Below, piece by piece: positions 26,904-35,532 of a DNA stretch of 64,000 nt. Location of the stretch: assembly GCF_030405905.1 (NCBI RefSeq), contig NZ_JASATW010000012.1:131321-195320 (forward strand), in the 5' to 3' direction. Under the pieces are notes generated by a model that saw only the letters and a program-made list of their open reading frames with translations, searched no databases and was not told the origin of the DNA. The position numbers and the translations under genes are program-made. How positions within the stretch are numbered: position 1 is the stretch's first letter; every line of letters begins with the position of its first letter. This stretch comes from Sphaerothrix gracilis (GTDB taxonomy: Bacteria; Cyanobacteriota; Cyanobacteriia; Phormidesmidales; Phormidesmidaceae).

Positions 26904-27785
26904 TTAAGTGAATAGCGCAGCGATCGCCTCGGTCGGATCGGGCTGCCGCATCAAGGATTCCCCAATCAGCACCGCCTGCGCCCCCGCTTTTTGCACAACT
27001 TGAATATCGGCTGGTGTAAACAAACCTGATTCGCTTACAACTAACACATCACGAGACTGCAGGATATCCCGCCGCTGGCCAATTATGGTTTCAGTTGTGG
27101 CTAGATCTGTCGTAAAGTTTTCTAAATTTCGGTTGTTAATGCCAATCAGCTGCACGCCATCAATCGCCAGCACCCGGTCTAATTCTTCTAAGATGTGTAC
27201 TTCGACTAAAGCCCCCATTCCTAAAGCTTTGGCAATGCGGATAAAGTAGCTCAAATCTTCATCAGAGAGCACCGCCGCAATCAGCAACACGGCATCAGCA
27301 CCACTCACCCGCGCCAGATAAATCTGATAGGGATAAATCAGGAAATCCTTACACAGCAGCGGCACATCTACGGCGGCCCGCACCGCCGAAAGATAGGTAA
27401 AATCCCCTTGAAAAAACTCTTTGTCGGTCAGGACAGACAGACAAGTAGCCCCCCCGGCCACATAGGCTTCGGCGATCGCCACTGGGTCAAAATCAGCGCG
27501 AATGATACCTTTACTGGGAGAAGCTTTTTTTACTTCTGCAATTAGCGCTGGCTGAGTTTTTCCCTGCCGCAGCGCCTCAATAAAGCTGCGAGGCGACTCA
27601 GTTGTCAGCACCCGTCGCTGCAGCTCAGCCAAAGAGAGCTGTTCCCGCATCTGAGCAACTTCAGCTTCTTTATGCCAGACAATTTTCTCCAGGATGTTGC
27701 GCGGTTCTGAGCCAGGAATCCGCACCTGATAGCTCAGCTCCTGCACTTTGACAGATGGATTGGGGGGGCGGCGACGAATCTTCAT
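26904..27785 (-). CDS. trpC: Indole-3-glycerol phosphate synthase
   Basis: A 293-residue TIM-barrel enzyme closing the indole ring from CdRP in tryptophan synthesis. Signature segments are ALIAEVKKASPSKGIIR (catalytic Lys region) near residue 80, CLSVLTDKEFFQGDFTYL near 114, LLCKDFLIYPYQIYLAR near 143, LVEVHILEELDRVL near 192, IGINNRNLENFTTDL near 213, and VVSESGL near 246. The N-terminal ~30 residues before LEKIVWHKEAEV are a common cyanobacterial extension. trpA is 14 kb away, so the pathway is not clustered. Confidence 0.96.
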   Translation of the reverse strand: MKIRRRPPNPSVKVQELSYQVRIPGSEPRNILEKIVWHKEAEVAQMREQLSLAELQRRVLTTESPRSFIEALRQGKTQPALIAEVKKASPSKGIIRADFDPVAIAEAYVAGGATCLSVLTDKEFFQGDFTYLSAVRAAVDVPLLCKDFLIYPYQIYLARVSGADAVLLIAAVLSDEDLSYFIRIAKALGMGALVEVHILEELDRVLAIDGVQLIGINNRNLENFTTDLATTETIIGQRRDILQSRDVLVVSESGLFTPADIQVVQKAGAQAVLIGESLMRQPDPTEAIAALFT

Positions 27786-27887
27786 AAGCGCAAACTCGGT
27801 AGCAATAGGGGCAGGCTTGTAGCCAACTACATCTGACTAAGCATGAATTAGCTAGACCTGTACTCGCGGTAAAACCTTTCAGCGTCT

Positions 27888-29336
27888 CTAGTGGACAACC
27901 TCAGCCCGCTTGAAAGCTTCGTCAAGCACCTCTGAAAGGGTGGGGTGGGTATGAACCATAAAGGAGAGATCTTCTACCGATATCTTCTGGGCGATCGCAT
28001 TAGCCGCTTCCTGAATTAGGTCAGAGGCGTGCAGCCCAATAATGTGCGCCCCCAAAACCTCACCCGTGTCTTTGCGATAGATTACTTTAGCCAGTCCCTC
28101 AACTTCTCCCTCCGCTAGAGCCTTAGAGTTGCCCTTGAAATAGGTGCGCACCGCATCTACCTGAAAGCCTTCCTGCTCAGCCAGTTCTTGAGCGGCTGGC
28201 TCAGTTAGCCCCACAAAGCTAACCTCCGGATGGGTAAAGGCAGCGGCTGGAATACTGCGATAGTTGACCTGACGCGGGCGATCGCAAATATTTTCCACCG
28301 CGATAACCCCCTGAGCGGAAGCGGCATGAGCCAGCATCATTTTGCCCATCGCATCGCCAATGGCCCAGAGGTGCGGTACCGGCTCACCATCCCGGAGGAC
28401 AGCTAAATGCTCGTTTGTGGGAATGAAGCCGCGCCGATCAAGCTCTACACCAATGCTCTCAAACCCTAAATTCTTGGTGGCCGGGATGCGGCCAGTTGCC
28501 ACTAAACAAGCATCAACTTCTAAAACTTCTTTGACTTCTTTAGTTTTAGGATCTGCCAGCTCAATCACCACTGGAGAACCTGGCTTGACCGTTTTGGCAA
28601 TCAGGCCCACCTTGGTTTCAATATCACGGGGATTAATCAGCACCCGCTGGGCAATTTTGGCAATATCGGGATCAAACGTTGGCATCAGGCGATCGAGTGC
28701 CTCAATCATAGTCACTTCCGATCCCAGTGCCGTATAAATATCGGAAAACTCTAGCCCAATGTAGCCGCTGCCGATGATGGCAATCCACTGAGGCAGCCAG
28801 TCTAACTTGAGGGCTTCGTCGCTGGTAAAAACAGTTTTGCCATCCAGCTCAATTCCGGGCGGCACGAAGGGCACCGAGCCACTTGAGAGCAAAATATCTT
28901 TGGCGGTGAGAACCTGACTGCCGGATGACGTCTCAACTACGACCTTTTGCTCCCCTGCCAGCTTGCCCCAGCCCTGAATGATATCTACGCCCAACCGAGT
29001 GAGGCTGTTGCCCATATCGCCTTGAATCTTGCTGACCAGATCTTTGGCATGGTCTGCGATCGCCTGTCGCTCAAACGAGACGTCTCCCACCTGAATGCCC
29101 AGCGATTTGAGATGGTGAGCATCCCGCAGCTCTCTCACTCTGCCGGAGGCTGCTAGCAGCGCCTTAGAAGGAATGCAGCCGCGATTGACGCAGGTACCGC
29201 CCATGTCTGCTGCTTCGATAATGGCGGTCTTAAGACCACACTTAACAGCATGCAGCGCGGCACCGTGTCCACCCACGCCAGCCCCAATAATCACTAAGTC
29301 GTAATCGAACGCCTGACTCACGTCCCTCTCCTGCAT
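27888..29336 (-). CDS. lpdA: Dihydrolipoyl dehydrogenase
   Basis: A 482-residue FAD/NAD disulfide oxidoreductase (E3) serving pyruvate dehydrogenase and the glycine cleavage system. FAD binding is VIIGAGVGGHGAALHAV near residues 15-31. The redox-active pair is GGTCVNRGCIPSKAL near 46-60. NAD binding is AIIGSGYIGLEF near 185, and the C-terminal interface has the active-site HTHPTLSEVLDEAF near 462. A transit-free N-terminus starts MQERDVSQAFDYD. No other subunit gene is adjacent. Confidence 0.95.
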   Translation of the reverse strand: MQERDVSQAFDYDLVIIGAGVGGHGAALHAVKCGLKTAIIEAADMGGTCVNRGCIPSKALLAASGRVRELRDAHHLKSLGIQVGDVSFERQAIADHAKDLVSKIQGDMGNSLTRLGVDIIQGWGKLAGEQKVVVETSSGSQVLTAKDILLSSGSVPFVPPGIELDGKTVFTSDEALKLDWLPQWIAIIGSGYIGLEFSDIYTALGSEVTMIEALDRLMPTFDPDIAKIAQRVLINPRDIETKVGLIAKTVKPGSPVVIELADPKTKEVKEVLEVDACLVATGRIPATKNLGFESIGVELDRRGFIPTNEHLAVLRDGEPVPHLWAIGDAMGKMMLAHAASAQGVIAVENICDRPRQVNYRSIPAAAFTHPEVSFVGLTEPAAQELAEQEGFQVDAVRTYFKGNSKALAEGEVEGLAKVIYRKDTGEVLGAHIIGLHASDLIQEAANAIAQKISVEDLSFMVHTHPTLSEVLDEAFKRAEVVH

Positions 29337-29602
29337 CCAAATAGGCCAATCTAGGCAATTGCTAACATCGCTAATGTCTAAGGATGTTAGTCATACCATA
29401 GCTATCGTTACACAAAATTACACGCTTCCAACTGTTGCTCAGCAGCTCATGGCTGAATCAGCGGTTGGCGCAACGTGATTTTGTCATTAGTTTTGGGCAT
29501 GTTCTAGAAATTCAGCCCTAGGTTTAATAAATTTGCGCTTTTATCCGGTTGATGTCTGTATCTATTAGCAACTAAGTTAAATATCTCAAGGGGGCATCTT
29601 GG

Positions 29603-29908
29603 ATGAACGTTAGCAATCACAGACTTTCCTTATCGGCTTCTGGAGCAGATTTTATGCCAGATCCCCTGAAAAATCAGCGCCAGTCTGCTGCCAAAGAGTT
29701 TAGACAATCCTTGGCTGCCCTAGAGGCTTTTTTAAACTCGGTAGAAGCAGAGCAAGGTTCCGCCAATACCGCTTCAGAAACATCCTCACCCCAGAAGGGT
29801 GCGAAACAGTCCATCGATTTAGCAGCCCTAGAAGAGGCGGCTGCCGACATTGAGCGCTACATGGAAGATCAGTCTCACTCATCGCCTGAGTCCTCTTCTG
29901 AAGATTAG
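29603..29908 (+). CDS. Small acidic protein of unknown function
   Basis: A 101-residue acidic, low-complexity protein. An internal Met gives MPDPLKNQRQSAAKEFRQSL at 29654, which may be the true start. The rest is two predicted helices (EFRQSLAALEAFLNSVEAE, IDLAALEEAAADIERYMED) and a Ser/Glu tail. I do not recognise it. Its stop overlaps the stop of the methyltransferase gene on the other strand. Confidence 0.55.
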   Translation: MNVSNHRLSLSASGADFMPDPLKNQRQSAAKEFRQSLAALEAFLNSVEAEQGSANTASETSSPQKGAKQSIDLAALEEAAADIERYMEDQSHSSPESSSED

Positions 29909-30705
29909 CGGTCCGATCGATTTTGCCGCTGGCGCTGGGCCTCAAATAGGATAACAGCAGCGGCGATCGCGACATTAAGCGATTCAACCTTGGGACTTAC
30001 TGGGATGTTGATAATGTCCGTTGCTCGTTCAGTAAGGGCTGGAGAAAGTCCGCCTCCCTCATTGCCTAACAGCAAAACGGTTGGTCTAGATAAATCGCAG
30101 CTCCAATAGTTTTTAGAAGCTGCCGCCGCTGTAGCCAGTATCTGAATATCGGCGCGACGCCACTGGTCAATTTGCTCCGGCAGGTTGGGACTCACCTGCA
30201 TTGGCAGATTGAACCACTGACCTACCGTTGACCGCAGAACTTTGGGATGGGCCAGATCAACACTGTCTTCACTGAGCCAAAGTCCATCAGCATTAACCGC
30301 CACCGCTGTGCGAATGATTGTTCCCAGATTGCCCGGATCTTGAATAGTCTCCAAAACCAGTCCTAGCTGAGGCTGACTAGGACAGGGATAGTAGGCTTCA
30401 TCAGGGGCATAACGGGCCGTGGCAATGACGCCATCTGGCGTTACCGTCGTTGCCATTGCTTTCAACACTTCTGGCGCAACCTGTTCATGACGCTCAGCCT
30501 GGGCGATCGCCTGCTGCCAAAGCTGGGGATGCTGTTCTTGCCACAGAGCCGTATAGCAAACTATCTCAATGGGATATTTAACTGAGCAGGCCGCCTCGAG
30601 CAAATGAGTGCCTTCGATTAAGAACCGCTGCTGCGATCGCCGCTCTTTAGTCTGGCCTAGCTTGCGAATTTGCTTAACTAAAGGATTTTTGAGGCTGGTG
30701 AGCAT
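29905..30705 (-). CDS. TrmH/SpoU-family RNA methyltransferase
   Basis: About 266 residues from the ATG at 30705 (MLTSLKNPLVKQIRKLGQ); the frame opens 23 codons earlier with a less protein-like stretch. A 2'-O-ribose methyltransferase with the deep trefoil knot. The SPOUT motifs are clear: LETIQDPGNLGTIIRTA, LLLGNEGGGLSPAL, and INIPVSPKVESLNVAIAAAV. The substrate-binding N-terminal domain has RRSQQRFLIEGTHLLEAA. It targets rRNA or tRNA; which one cannot be said. Confidence 0.9.
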   Translation of the reverse strand: MLTSLKNPLVKQIRKLGQTKERRSQQRFLIEGTHLLEAACSVKYPIEIVCYTALWQEQHPQLWQQAIAQAERHEQVAPEVLKAMATTVTPDGVIATARYAPDEAYYPCPSQPQLGLVLETIQDPGNLGTIIRTAVAVNADGLWLSEDSVDLAHPKVLRSTVGQWFNLPMQVSPNLPEQIDQWRRADIQILATAAAASKNYWSCDLSRPTVLLLGNEGGGLSPALTERATDIINIPVSPKVESLNVAIAAAVILFEAQRQRQNRSDR

Positions 30706-31002
30706 CGGCGGAGAAAGATTGAATGGCAGCAATTGAAAAAGATTTGGCGGCAAAAACGGCGAAAAATGACCCATTCATCGCAAAAATACAGAAAAAGTAT
30801 AGATATTAAATATTTCGTTGGAGAATGCGAGCAGTCATAAGACAATCTGACCGAATTATGGCTAATCATGCTCGCTGATAGCCACCCAAAATTTATCTAT
30901 TGGCCATCCGTCAAAGCTTGATTTTTGCACCAAAATTTGCTGTCAATTCGGTAAAATTGACCTTTTCCCAACTGCCTGATGAGCCGATAAGCTCTTGCTC
31001 TA

Positions 31003-31086
31003 TGCGGAACCCGGGACTTGAACCCGGAAGTTCTTAAGAACACTAGAACCTGAATCTAGCGCGTCTACCAATTCCGCCAGTTCCGC
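31003..31086 (-). tRNA. trnL-CAG: tRNA-Leu(CAG)
   Basis: 84 nt on the minus strand. Acceptor arms GCGGAAC/GTTCCGC pair and the discriminator is A. The anticodon stem CTAGA/TCTAG encloses TTCAGGT, giving anticodon CAG. A long variable arm (TGTTCTTAAGAACT type) and the T arm CCGGG-TTCAAGT-CCCGG complete a class II leucine tRNA. No intron. Confidence 0.95.
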
Positions 31087-31187
31087 ACTGGACGCAGTTA
31101 TCACTGCGATTCATAATCATCCGGCAAAGGAGCACATTCGTCAACCTATAGAAACGCAAAAATTATTTAATTTTTTGTTGCCAATCC

Positions 31188-32666
31188 TTGACGGATTTCA
31201 GATCTGACAAAATACGGATATATCCTCTGGATGAGTTTCGGGTAGAATCTAACCGAAATTACTGCGCTGCACGTTTGGAGGACACTCCCATTACTTCCCC
31301 CATTATTACCCCCAACTCATCTGCTCCCAACGGCGCAAATAGCGTCCTCGAAATTTGGGGCAGACACACGCTAAGTGGACAAGTTCAAATTAGCGGTGCC
31401 AAAAATTCGGCTTTGGTGGTGATGGCCGGTGCTTTGCTTTGCTCCCAAGACTGCCGCATTCGCAACATCCCCTCCTTGGTCGATGTGGCTCGTATGGGTG
31501 AAGTTCTCCTGGCGCTAGGCGTCAAGGTGGAGCACAGCAATGACACGCTCACCATCGACTCTAAGCACCTGAGTCATTCCCGCGCGCCTTATGAACTGGT
31601 AAGCCAGCTCCGGGCCAGCTTCTTTGTGATTGGGCCGCTGCTGGCCCGTTTAGGCGTAGCCCGCGTTCCTTTACCCGGCGGCTGTGCAATTGGGGCGCGC
31701 CCTGTAGACCTACACGTACGGGGTCTGCGGGCGATGGGCGCTGAAGTACACATTGATCACGGCACGGTTCATGCCTGCGTCCGGGGCAGTCGGGGCCGTC
31801 TACAGGGCGCCCGGATTTACCTGGACTATCCCAGCGTGGGAGCAACGGAAACGCTGATGATGGCGGCTACCCTAGCTGAGGGGGAAACAATTATCGAAAA
31901 TGCAGCCCAGGAGCCTGAGGTTGTCGATCTGGCTAACTTCTGCCGGGCTATGGGAGCGCGAATTCGCGGCGCTGGCACCAACACCATCACTATTTCTGGC
32001 GTGCCTAGCCTCCACTCCACTGACTACAGTATTATTCCCGATCGCATCGAAGCTGGCACCTTCCTAATTGCTGCCGCCATCACCGGCTCTGAAATTACCC
32101 TAGCCCCCGTCATTCCCGATCACCTTACCGCCGTCATCGCCAAGCTGCGCGAAGCCGGAGCTAAAATTACGCCTGAGGTACACAACCGCCTGCGGATTAA
32201 GGCCGGATCTCAGATTTTGGCCACCGATACGCAGACTCGCCCTTTCCCAGGGTTTCCCACTGATATGCAGGCTCAGTTCATGGCGCTAATGACGCTGAGC
32301 AACGGTAACAGCATGATCACAGAGACGGTGTTTGAAAATCGTCTGCGTCATGTGGGAGAACTGGTCCGCATGGGCGCGGACGTTCGGATGAAAGGCAACT
32401 GCGCTATTATTCGCGGCGTTCCCTATCTAGCGGGTGCCCCCGTAACAGCAACCGATCTCCGCGCTTCTGCGGCGCTGGTGATTGCTGGTTTGGCGGCAGA
32501 AGGTAAAACTCAGATTCAGGGTTTACACCACCTCGATCGCGGTTATGACAACCTAGAGCATAAGTTATCTAAGCTGGGTGCTAAGCTACAGCGGGTTGAG
32601 TCGGAAATGCCGGAAGAGGCCGCTAAGCCGGTTGAAGCTGCTGTGACAACACCTGCAGGTGAATAA
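31188..32666 (+). CDS. murA: UDP-N-acetylglucosamine 1-carboxyvinyltransferase
   Basis: Up to 492 residues. MurA transfers enolpyruvate to UDP-GlcNAc, the first committed step of peptidoglycan synthesis. The start is uncertain: the frame opens with TTG at 31188, and another TTG at 31275 comes before the conserved VLEIWGRHTLSGQVQISGAK. Family segments include KNSALVVMAGALLCSQDCRI, PGGCAIGARPVDLHVRGLRA (active-site Cys), DRIEAGTFLIAAAITG, PGFPTDMQAQFMALM and DLRASAALVIAGLAAEG. The C-terminus has an extra Glu/Ala-rich tail. There is no ATG start before the conserved region. Confidence 0.95.
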   Translation: MTDFRSDKIRIYPLDEFRVESNRNYCAARLEDTPITSPIITPNSSAPNGANSVLEIWGRHTLSGQVQISGAKNSALVVMAGALLCSQDCRIRNIPSLVDVARMGEVLLALGVKVEHSNDTLTIDSKHLSHSRAPYELVSQLRASFFVIGPLLARLGVARVPLPGGCAIGARPVDLHVRGLRAMGAEVHIDHGTVHACVRGSRGRLQGARIYLDYPSVGATETLMMAATLAEGETIIENAAQEPEVVDLANFCRAMGARIRGAGTNTITISGVPSLHSTDYSIIPDRIEAGTFLIAAAITGSEITLAPVIPDHLTAVIAKLREAGAKITPEVHNRLRIKAGSQILATDTQTRPFPGFPTDMQAQFMALMTLSNGNSMITETVFENRLRHVGELVRMGADVRMKGNCAIIRGVPYLAGAPVTATDLRASAALVIAGLAAEGKTQIQGLHHLDRGYDNLEHKLSKLGAKLQRVESEMPEEAAKPVEAAVTTPAGE

Positions 32667-32768
32667 GATTCGGTTATTTCGCCTCCGGGCTAGCCTATAG
32701 CCTCGCTATACTGACAGGAAGGCCACTTGCTGTCAGTACTTTGGCTATAAACTTACAGTCACGCTGAG

Positions 32769-33641
32769 ATGAACGTTTCTAAAACGCTACTGGTCGGGCT
32801 AAAAGCAGATCATTTTCGCCATCCACTGGATTTGGAGGCGACTCAGGCGCTAAAGCAGCTCCCTGGACTGGATGTTTTGGTGCGCAACCTGGTTGGGCCA
32901 ATTGCCGAGCAGTTTTTCTACCTAGAAAATATTGCCTCTAGCGTTTTGGTCAGCGATCGCCAGCTACCTCACCTGCACCAACTCCTACAGGAAGCCTGCC
33001 GCATCTTAGATCTTGAACTTCCCCAGCTCTACATTCGCCAGCATCCTGTCCCCAATGCTTATACCTTTGCTATGCGGGGCAAGCAGCCGTTCATTGTGGT
33101 TCATACGGCTCTGATTGATTTGCTGACACCGCCAGAAATTCAGGCGGTAATTGCCCACGAACTCGGTCATCTCAAGTGCGACCATAGCGTTTACCTGACG
33201 CTGGCCAACATTATTACCCTTGCCGCTAGCCAGCTCCCGATGGGGGCGGTGCTAGTGCAAAACTTCCAGTCTCAAATTCTGGAATGGGTACGCTGCGCAG
33301 AATTCACCTGCGATCGCGCGGCTCTACTGGTCACCCAAGATCCAAAAGTAGTGGCTTCTCTGCTGATGAAGCTTTCCGGCGGTTCGCCGACCCTAGCGCC
33401 TCAGCTCAACCTAGAGGCTTTTCTGGAACAGGCGCGCTCTTATGATGCCATCAGCAATTCGCAGATTGGGGAAATGCTCAAGCAGGCTCGCACCAGCGAG
33501 ATGACCCATCCGGTTCCGGTTTTACGAGCTAGAGAGATTGATCGATGGGCCAGCAGCCGCAATTATCAACAGCTTTTAAATCGGAGCTTAATTCAGTATA
33601 ATGATGAAACCCATCTCAAGGGCGGATGGCGGAATTGGTAG
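32769..33641 (+). CDS. M48-family zinc metalloprotease
   Basis: A 290-residue zinc peptidase with the metal motif VIAHELGHLKCDHSVY near residues 125-140 and the third ligand region CAEFTCDRAALLV near 177. The N-terminal part (VRNLVGPIAEQFFYLENIAS, LYIRQHPVPNAYTFAM) matches the HtpX/CAAX-protease-like M48 type in cyanobacteria. The signal is one or no membrane helix; the C-terminal GGWRNW and stop codon are encoded by the first 22 bases of tRNA-Leu(CAA). Likely role is quality control of envelope proteins. Confidence 0.85.
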   Translation: MNVSKTLLVGLKADHFRHPLDLEATQALKQLPGLDVLVRNLVGPIAEQFFYLENIASSVLVSDRQLPHLHQLLQEACRILDLELPQLYIRQHPVPNAYTFAMRGKQPFIVVHTALIDLLTPPEIQAVIAHELGHLKCDHSVYLTLANIITLAASQLPMGAVLVQNFQSQILEWVRCAEFTCDRAALLVTQDPKVVASLLMKLSGGSPTLAPQLNLEAFLEQARSYDAISNSQIGEMLKQARTSEMTHPVPVLRAREIDRWASSRNYQQLLNRSLIQYNDETHLKGGWRNW

Positions 33642-33701
33642 ACGCACCACACTCAAAATGTGGCGGCTTCGGTCGTGAGAGTTCGAGTCTCTCTCCGCCC
33701 A
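33620..33701 (+). tRNA. trnL-CAA: tRNA-Leu(CAA)
   Basis: 82 nt. Acceptor arms GGGCGGA/TCCGCCC pair and the discriminator is A. The anticodon stem CCACA/TGTGG encloses CTCAAAA, giving anticodon CAA. The variable arm is long (class II) and the T arm GAGAG-TTCGAGT-CTCTC is intact. Its 5' end overlaps the 3' end of the M48 protease gene by 22 bases. Confidence 0.96.
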
Positions 33702-33729
33702 TGTTTATTAAATTACTAGGAGAACGCCG

Positions 33730-34026
33730 ATGTCACAGCTCAAACGGTGGGAGTCTCCTCGCCGGCGAGGACGTAACCACAAAGGAAAAGGCGGCTCAGC
33801 CCGTCAGCGCCAAAAGATGAAGCAGCGACAGCTCTGGCGGCAGCGACTTCAGCAGCCTGACCCATCCGATAAAACACTGACAATAGAGAGCAAGAGAGAG
33901 GTTAACCTCTCTCTTTTTTTATGCATTTCTTCGGTTCTCTCAGCCAAATCTTTCCGCCACAATAAAGTGACTGAGGGTTCAGTCGTTAGAACTTCACGAA
34001 GTCTTGTTCATAAGTTTTCGCTCTGA
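33730..34026 (+). CDS. Possible small very basic protein
   Basis: A 98-codon frame with a good ribosome site (TAGGAG) ahead of the ATG. The first ~45 residues are strongly basic and look protein-like (SQLKRWESPRRRGRNHKGKG, SARQRQKMKQRQLWRQRLQQ), suggesting an RNA- or nucleic-acid-binding peptide. The frame runs through a strong terminator at 33892-33920 and its stop lies ~105 bases beyond it. Either the gene is shorter in related strains or the frame is not translated. I do not recognise it. Confidence 0.4.
   Translation: MSQLKRWESPRRRGRNHKGKGGSARQRQKMKQRQLWRQRLQQPDPSDKTLTIESKREVNLSLFLCISSVLSAKSFRHNKVTEGSVVRTSRSLVHKFSL
33892..33920 (+). terminator. Rho-independent terminator after tRNA-Leu(CAA)
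   Basis: A 24-base perfect palindrome centred on GTTAAC with arms of AGAGAGAG/CTCTCTCT type, followed by a run of seven T. This is the clearest intrinsic terminator of the window. It lies inside the open frame 33730-34026. Confidence 0.85.
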
Positions 34027-34104
34027 AGCCAACCGGGTCAAAGAACGCACTCCGGATTTGGGCACCTTAGTATTACGCAATCCTTTATTTTTGGGTAAAT
34101 TGCT

Positions 34105-34611
34105 TTGAAAGAGGACGTTGGCAAGCAACTATCTTCAGTTTCAGTTATGCCCGCGCCAGCAGCGGGAAGTTCCTACCTAGTTACGCTTTGTACTCACAAA
34201 AGAGAATCCTTGTTTGGCGGTTCAAGCAGCAGCGTAATTGAACTCAACCAGCTAGGAGAAATTGCGGCGGATGAATGGGTACGCTCAGCAGCTAGACACC
34301 GGGAAATTCAGTTAGATCAGTGGATAGTGCGGCCCGACTGCATTCAAGGCATTATCCTTGTTAAGTCAACCATCACCCTAGATGGAACGAATCGTCACCG
34401 CTCTCTTACAGTTTCAAAGCCCCGCGCCCTCTCCGCTTTTGTCGCCGGTTTTAAAGCTGCTGCTGCTAAGCGAATCAATCTGCTGCGCAATCAGCCGGGT
34501 AGCCCGGTTTGGGAACGCAGCTATCAGGATCAAAAAATTGCCGATGTCAGAGATCTCAATCGTCTGCGACAAAGACTAGAGCCGATGGCTTTTCCTTTCT
34601 ATAGCTATTAG
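34105..34611 (+). CDS. RAYT/Y1-transposase-like protein lacking the catalytic residues
   Basis: A 168-residue protein (TTG at 34105; ATG at 34147 also fits) that clearly derives from REP-associated tyrosine transposases: SYLVTLCTHKRESLFGG, ELNQLGEIAADEWVRSAARH, LDQWIVRPDCIQGIILV, KPRALSAFVAGFKAAAAKR and PVWERSYQDQKIADVRDLNR. The normal HUH metal motif of the form MPNHxHG is PDCIQG here, so both His are gone. The catalytic Tyr region, normally IRxYIxxNPxxW, reads RLRQRLEPMAF and has no Tyr at that place. The frame is intact, which points to domestication or recent decay. No REP-like hairpin was found flanking it. Confidence 0.7.
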   Translation: MKEDVGKQLSSVSVMPAPAAGSSYLVTLCTHKRESLFGGSSSSVIELNQLGEIAADEWVRSAARHREIQLDQWIVRPDCIQGIILVKSTITLDGTNRHRSLTVSKPRALSAFVAGFKAAAAKRINLLRNQPGSPVWERSYQDQKIADVRDLNRLRQRLEPMAFPFYSY

Positions 34612-34698
34612 ACATGCGGCGGATGAAAGGCGTTGTGTCTGGCAGTAAAAAGCTTTAAGTTAAGTACGCTATCACTAGCCAACAATGCCCTTAACCTC

Positions 34699-35334
34699 AT
34701 GGCCGGACAAGTTCATAGGATCTCCCATCCACTGATTCAGCACAAGCTGACTCTGATGCGCCGCGCTGAAACCAGTACCGCCAAGTTCCGCGACTTACTC
34801 AAGGAGATCAGTATGCTGCTGGCCTATGAGGTGACGCGCGATCTGCCGCTGAAGACAGAAACTATTCAGACGCCGCTGATGCCAATGGCAGCACCTGTGC
34901 TAGCCCCAGACAAAAAGATGGTGATCATTTCCATCATGCGAGCGGGACAGGGCATTTTAGACGGCATTTTGGAGCTGATTCCCTCGGCCCGCGTTGGTCA
35001 CATTGGCTTGTACCGGGACCCGCGCTCTCATGTCGTGATTGAATACTATTTCAAAGTGCCCCACGACATTGCCGATCGGGATGTACTGCTGGTAGATCCG
35101 ATGATTGCTACGGGGAATACGGCAGTGGCGGCGGTTAACCGCCTCAAGCAAATTCAGCCCCGATCAATTCGCTTTGTCTGTTTGCTAGCGGCTCCAGAAG
35201 GAGTTGAGCAGCTCCATGCCGTACACCCCGATGTTCCCCTCTATACGGCTGCCATTGATGACAAGCTAGACGAACACGGCTACATTTTGCCGGGGTTGGG
35301 AGACGCAGGCGATCGCCTGTTTGGTACGCGCTGA
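34699..35334 (+). CDS. upp: Uracil phosphoribosyltransferase
   Basis: A 211-residue salvage enzyme making UMP from uracil and PRPP. I start it at the ATG at 34699 (MAGQVHRISHPLIQHKLTLM), because the frame upstream to 34633 adds residues not found in the family. The PRPP loop is LLVDPMIATGNTAVAAVNRL near 130-149, and the uracil-binding end has IDDKLDEHGYILPGLGDAGDR. A typical cyanobacterial/bacterial Upp. Confidence 0.95.
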   Translation: MAGQVHRISHPLIQHKLTLMRRAETSTAKFRDLLKEISMLLAYEVTRDLPLKTETIQTPLMPMAAPVLAPDKKMVIISIMRAGQGILDGILELIPSARVGHIGLYRDPRSHVVIEYYFKVPHDIADRDVLLVDPMIATGNTAVAAVNRLKQIQPRSIRFVCLLAAPEGVEQLHAVHPDVPLYTAAIDDKLDEHGYILPGLGDAGDRLFGTR

Positions 35335-35532
35335 GCTTTTGCAAGCATTTCCTCTAAAGACGTAGCATCAGGCCGAGGCTTTGAGTCGGTGTTAAGTTTG
35401 AGAAACTCTGCTGCAAGCTGGCTTAGGATGGGGGCAGCTACGTTTCTGTCTATCCGCTTACTGCCCTTTGCTTGTGTTGGATATTCGTCAGTTCTTCCAA
35501 GCGACTAACCCAGCGCGATCGCTGGATCCTAA

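Noticed and set aside
34633..34698. Longer N-terminus for upp
   Set aside because: The added residues are not part of the family, and the ATG at 34699 begins with a typical Upp start.
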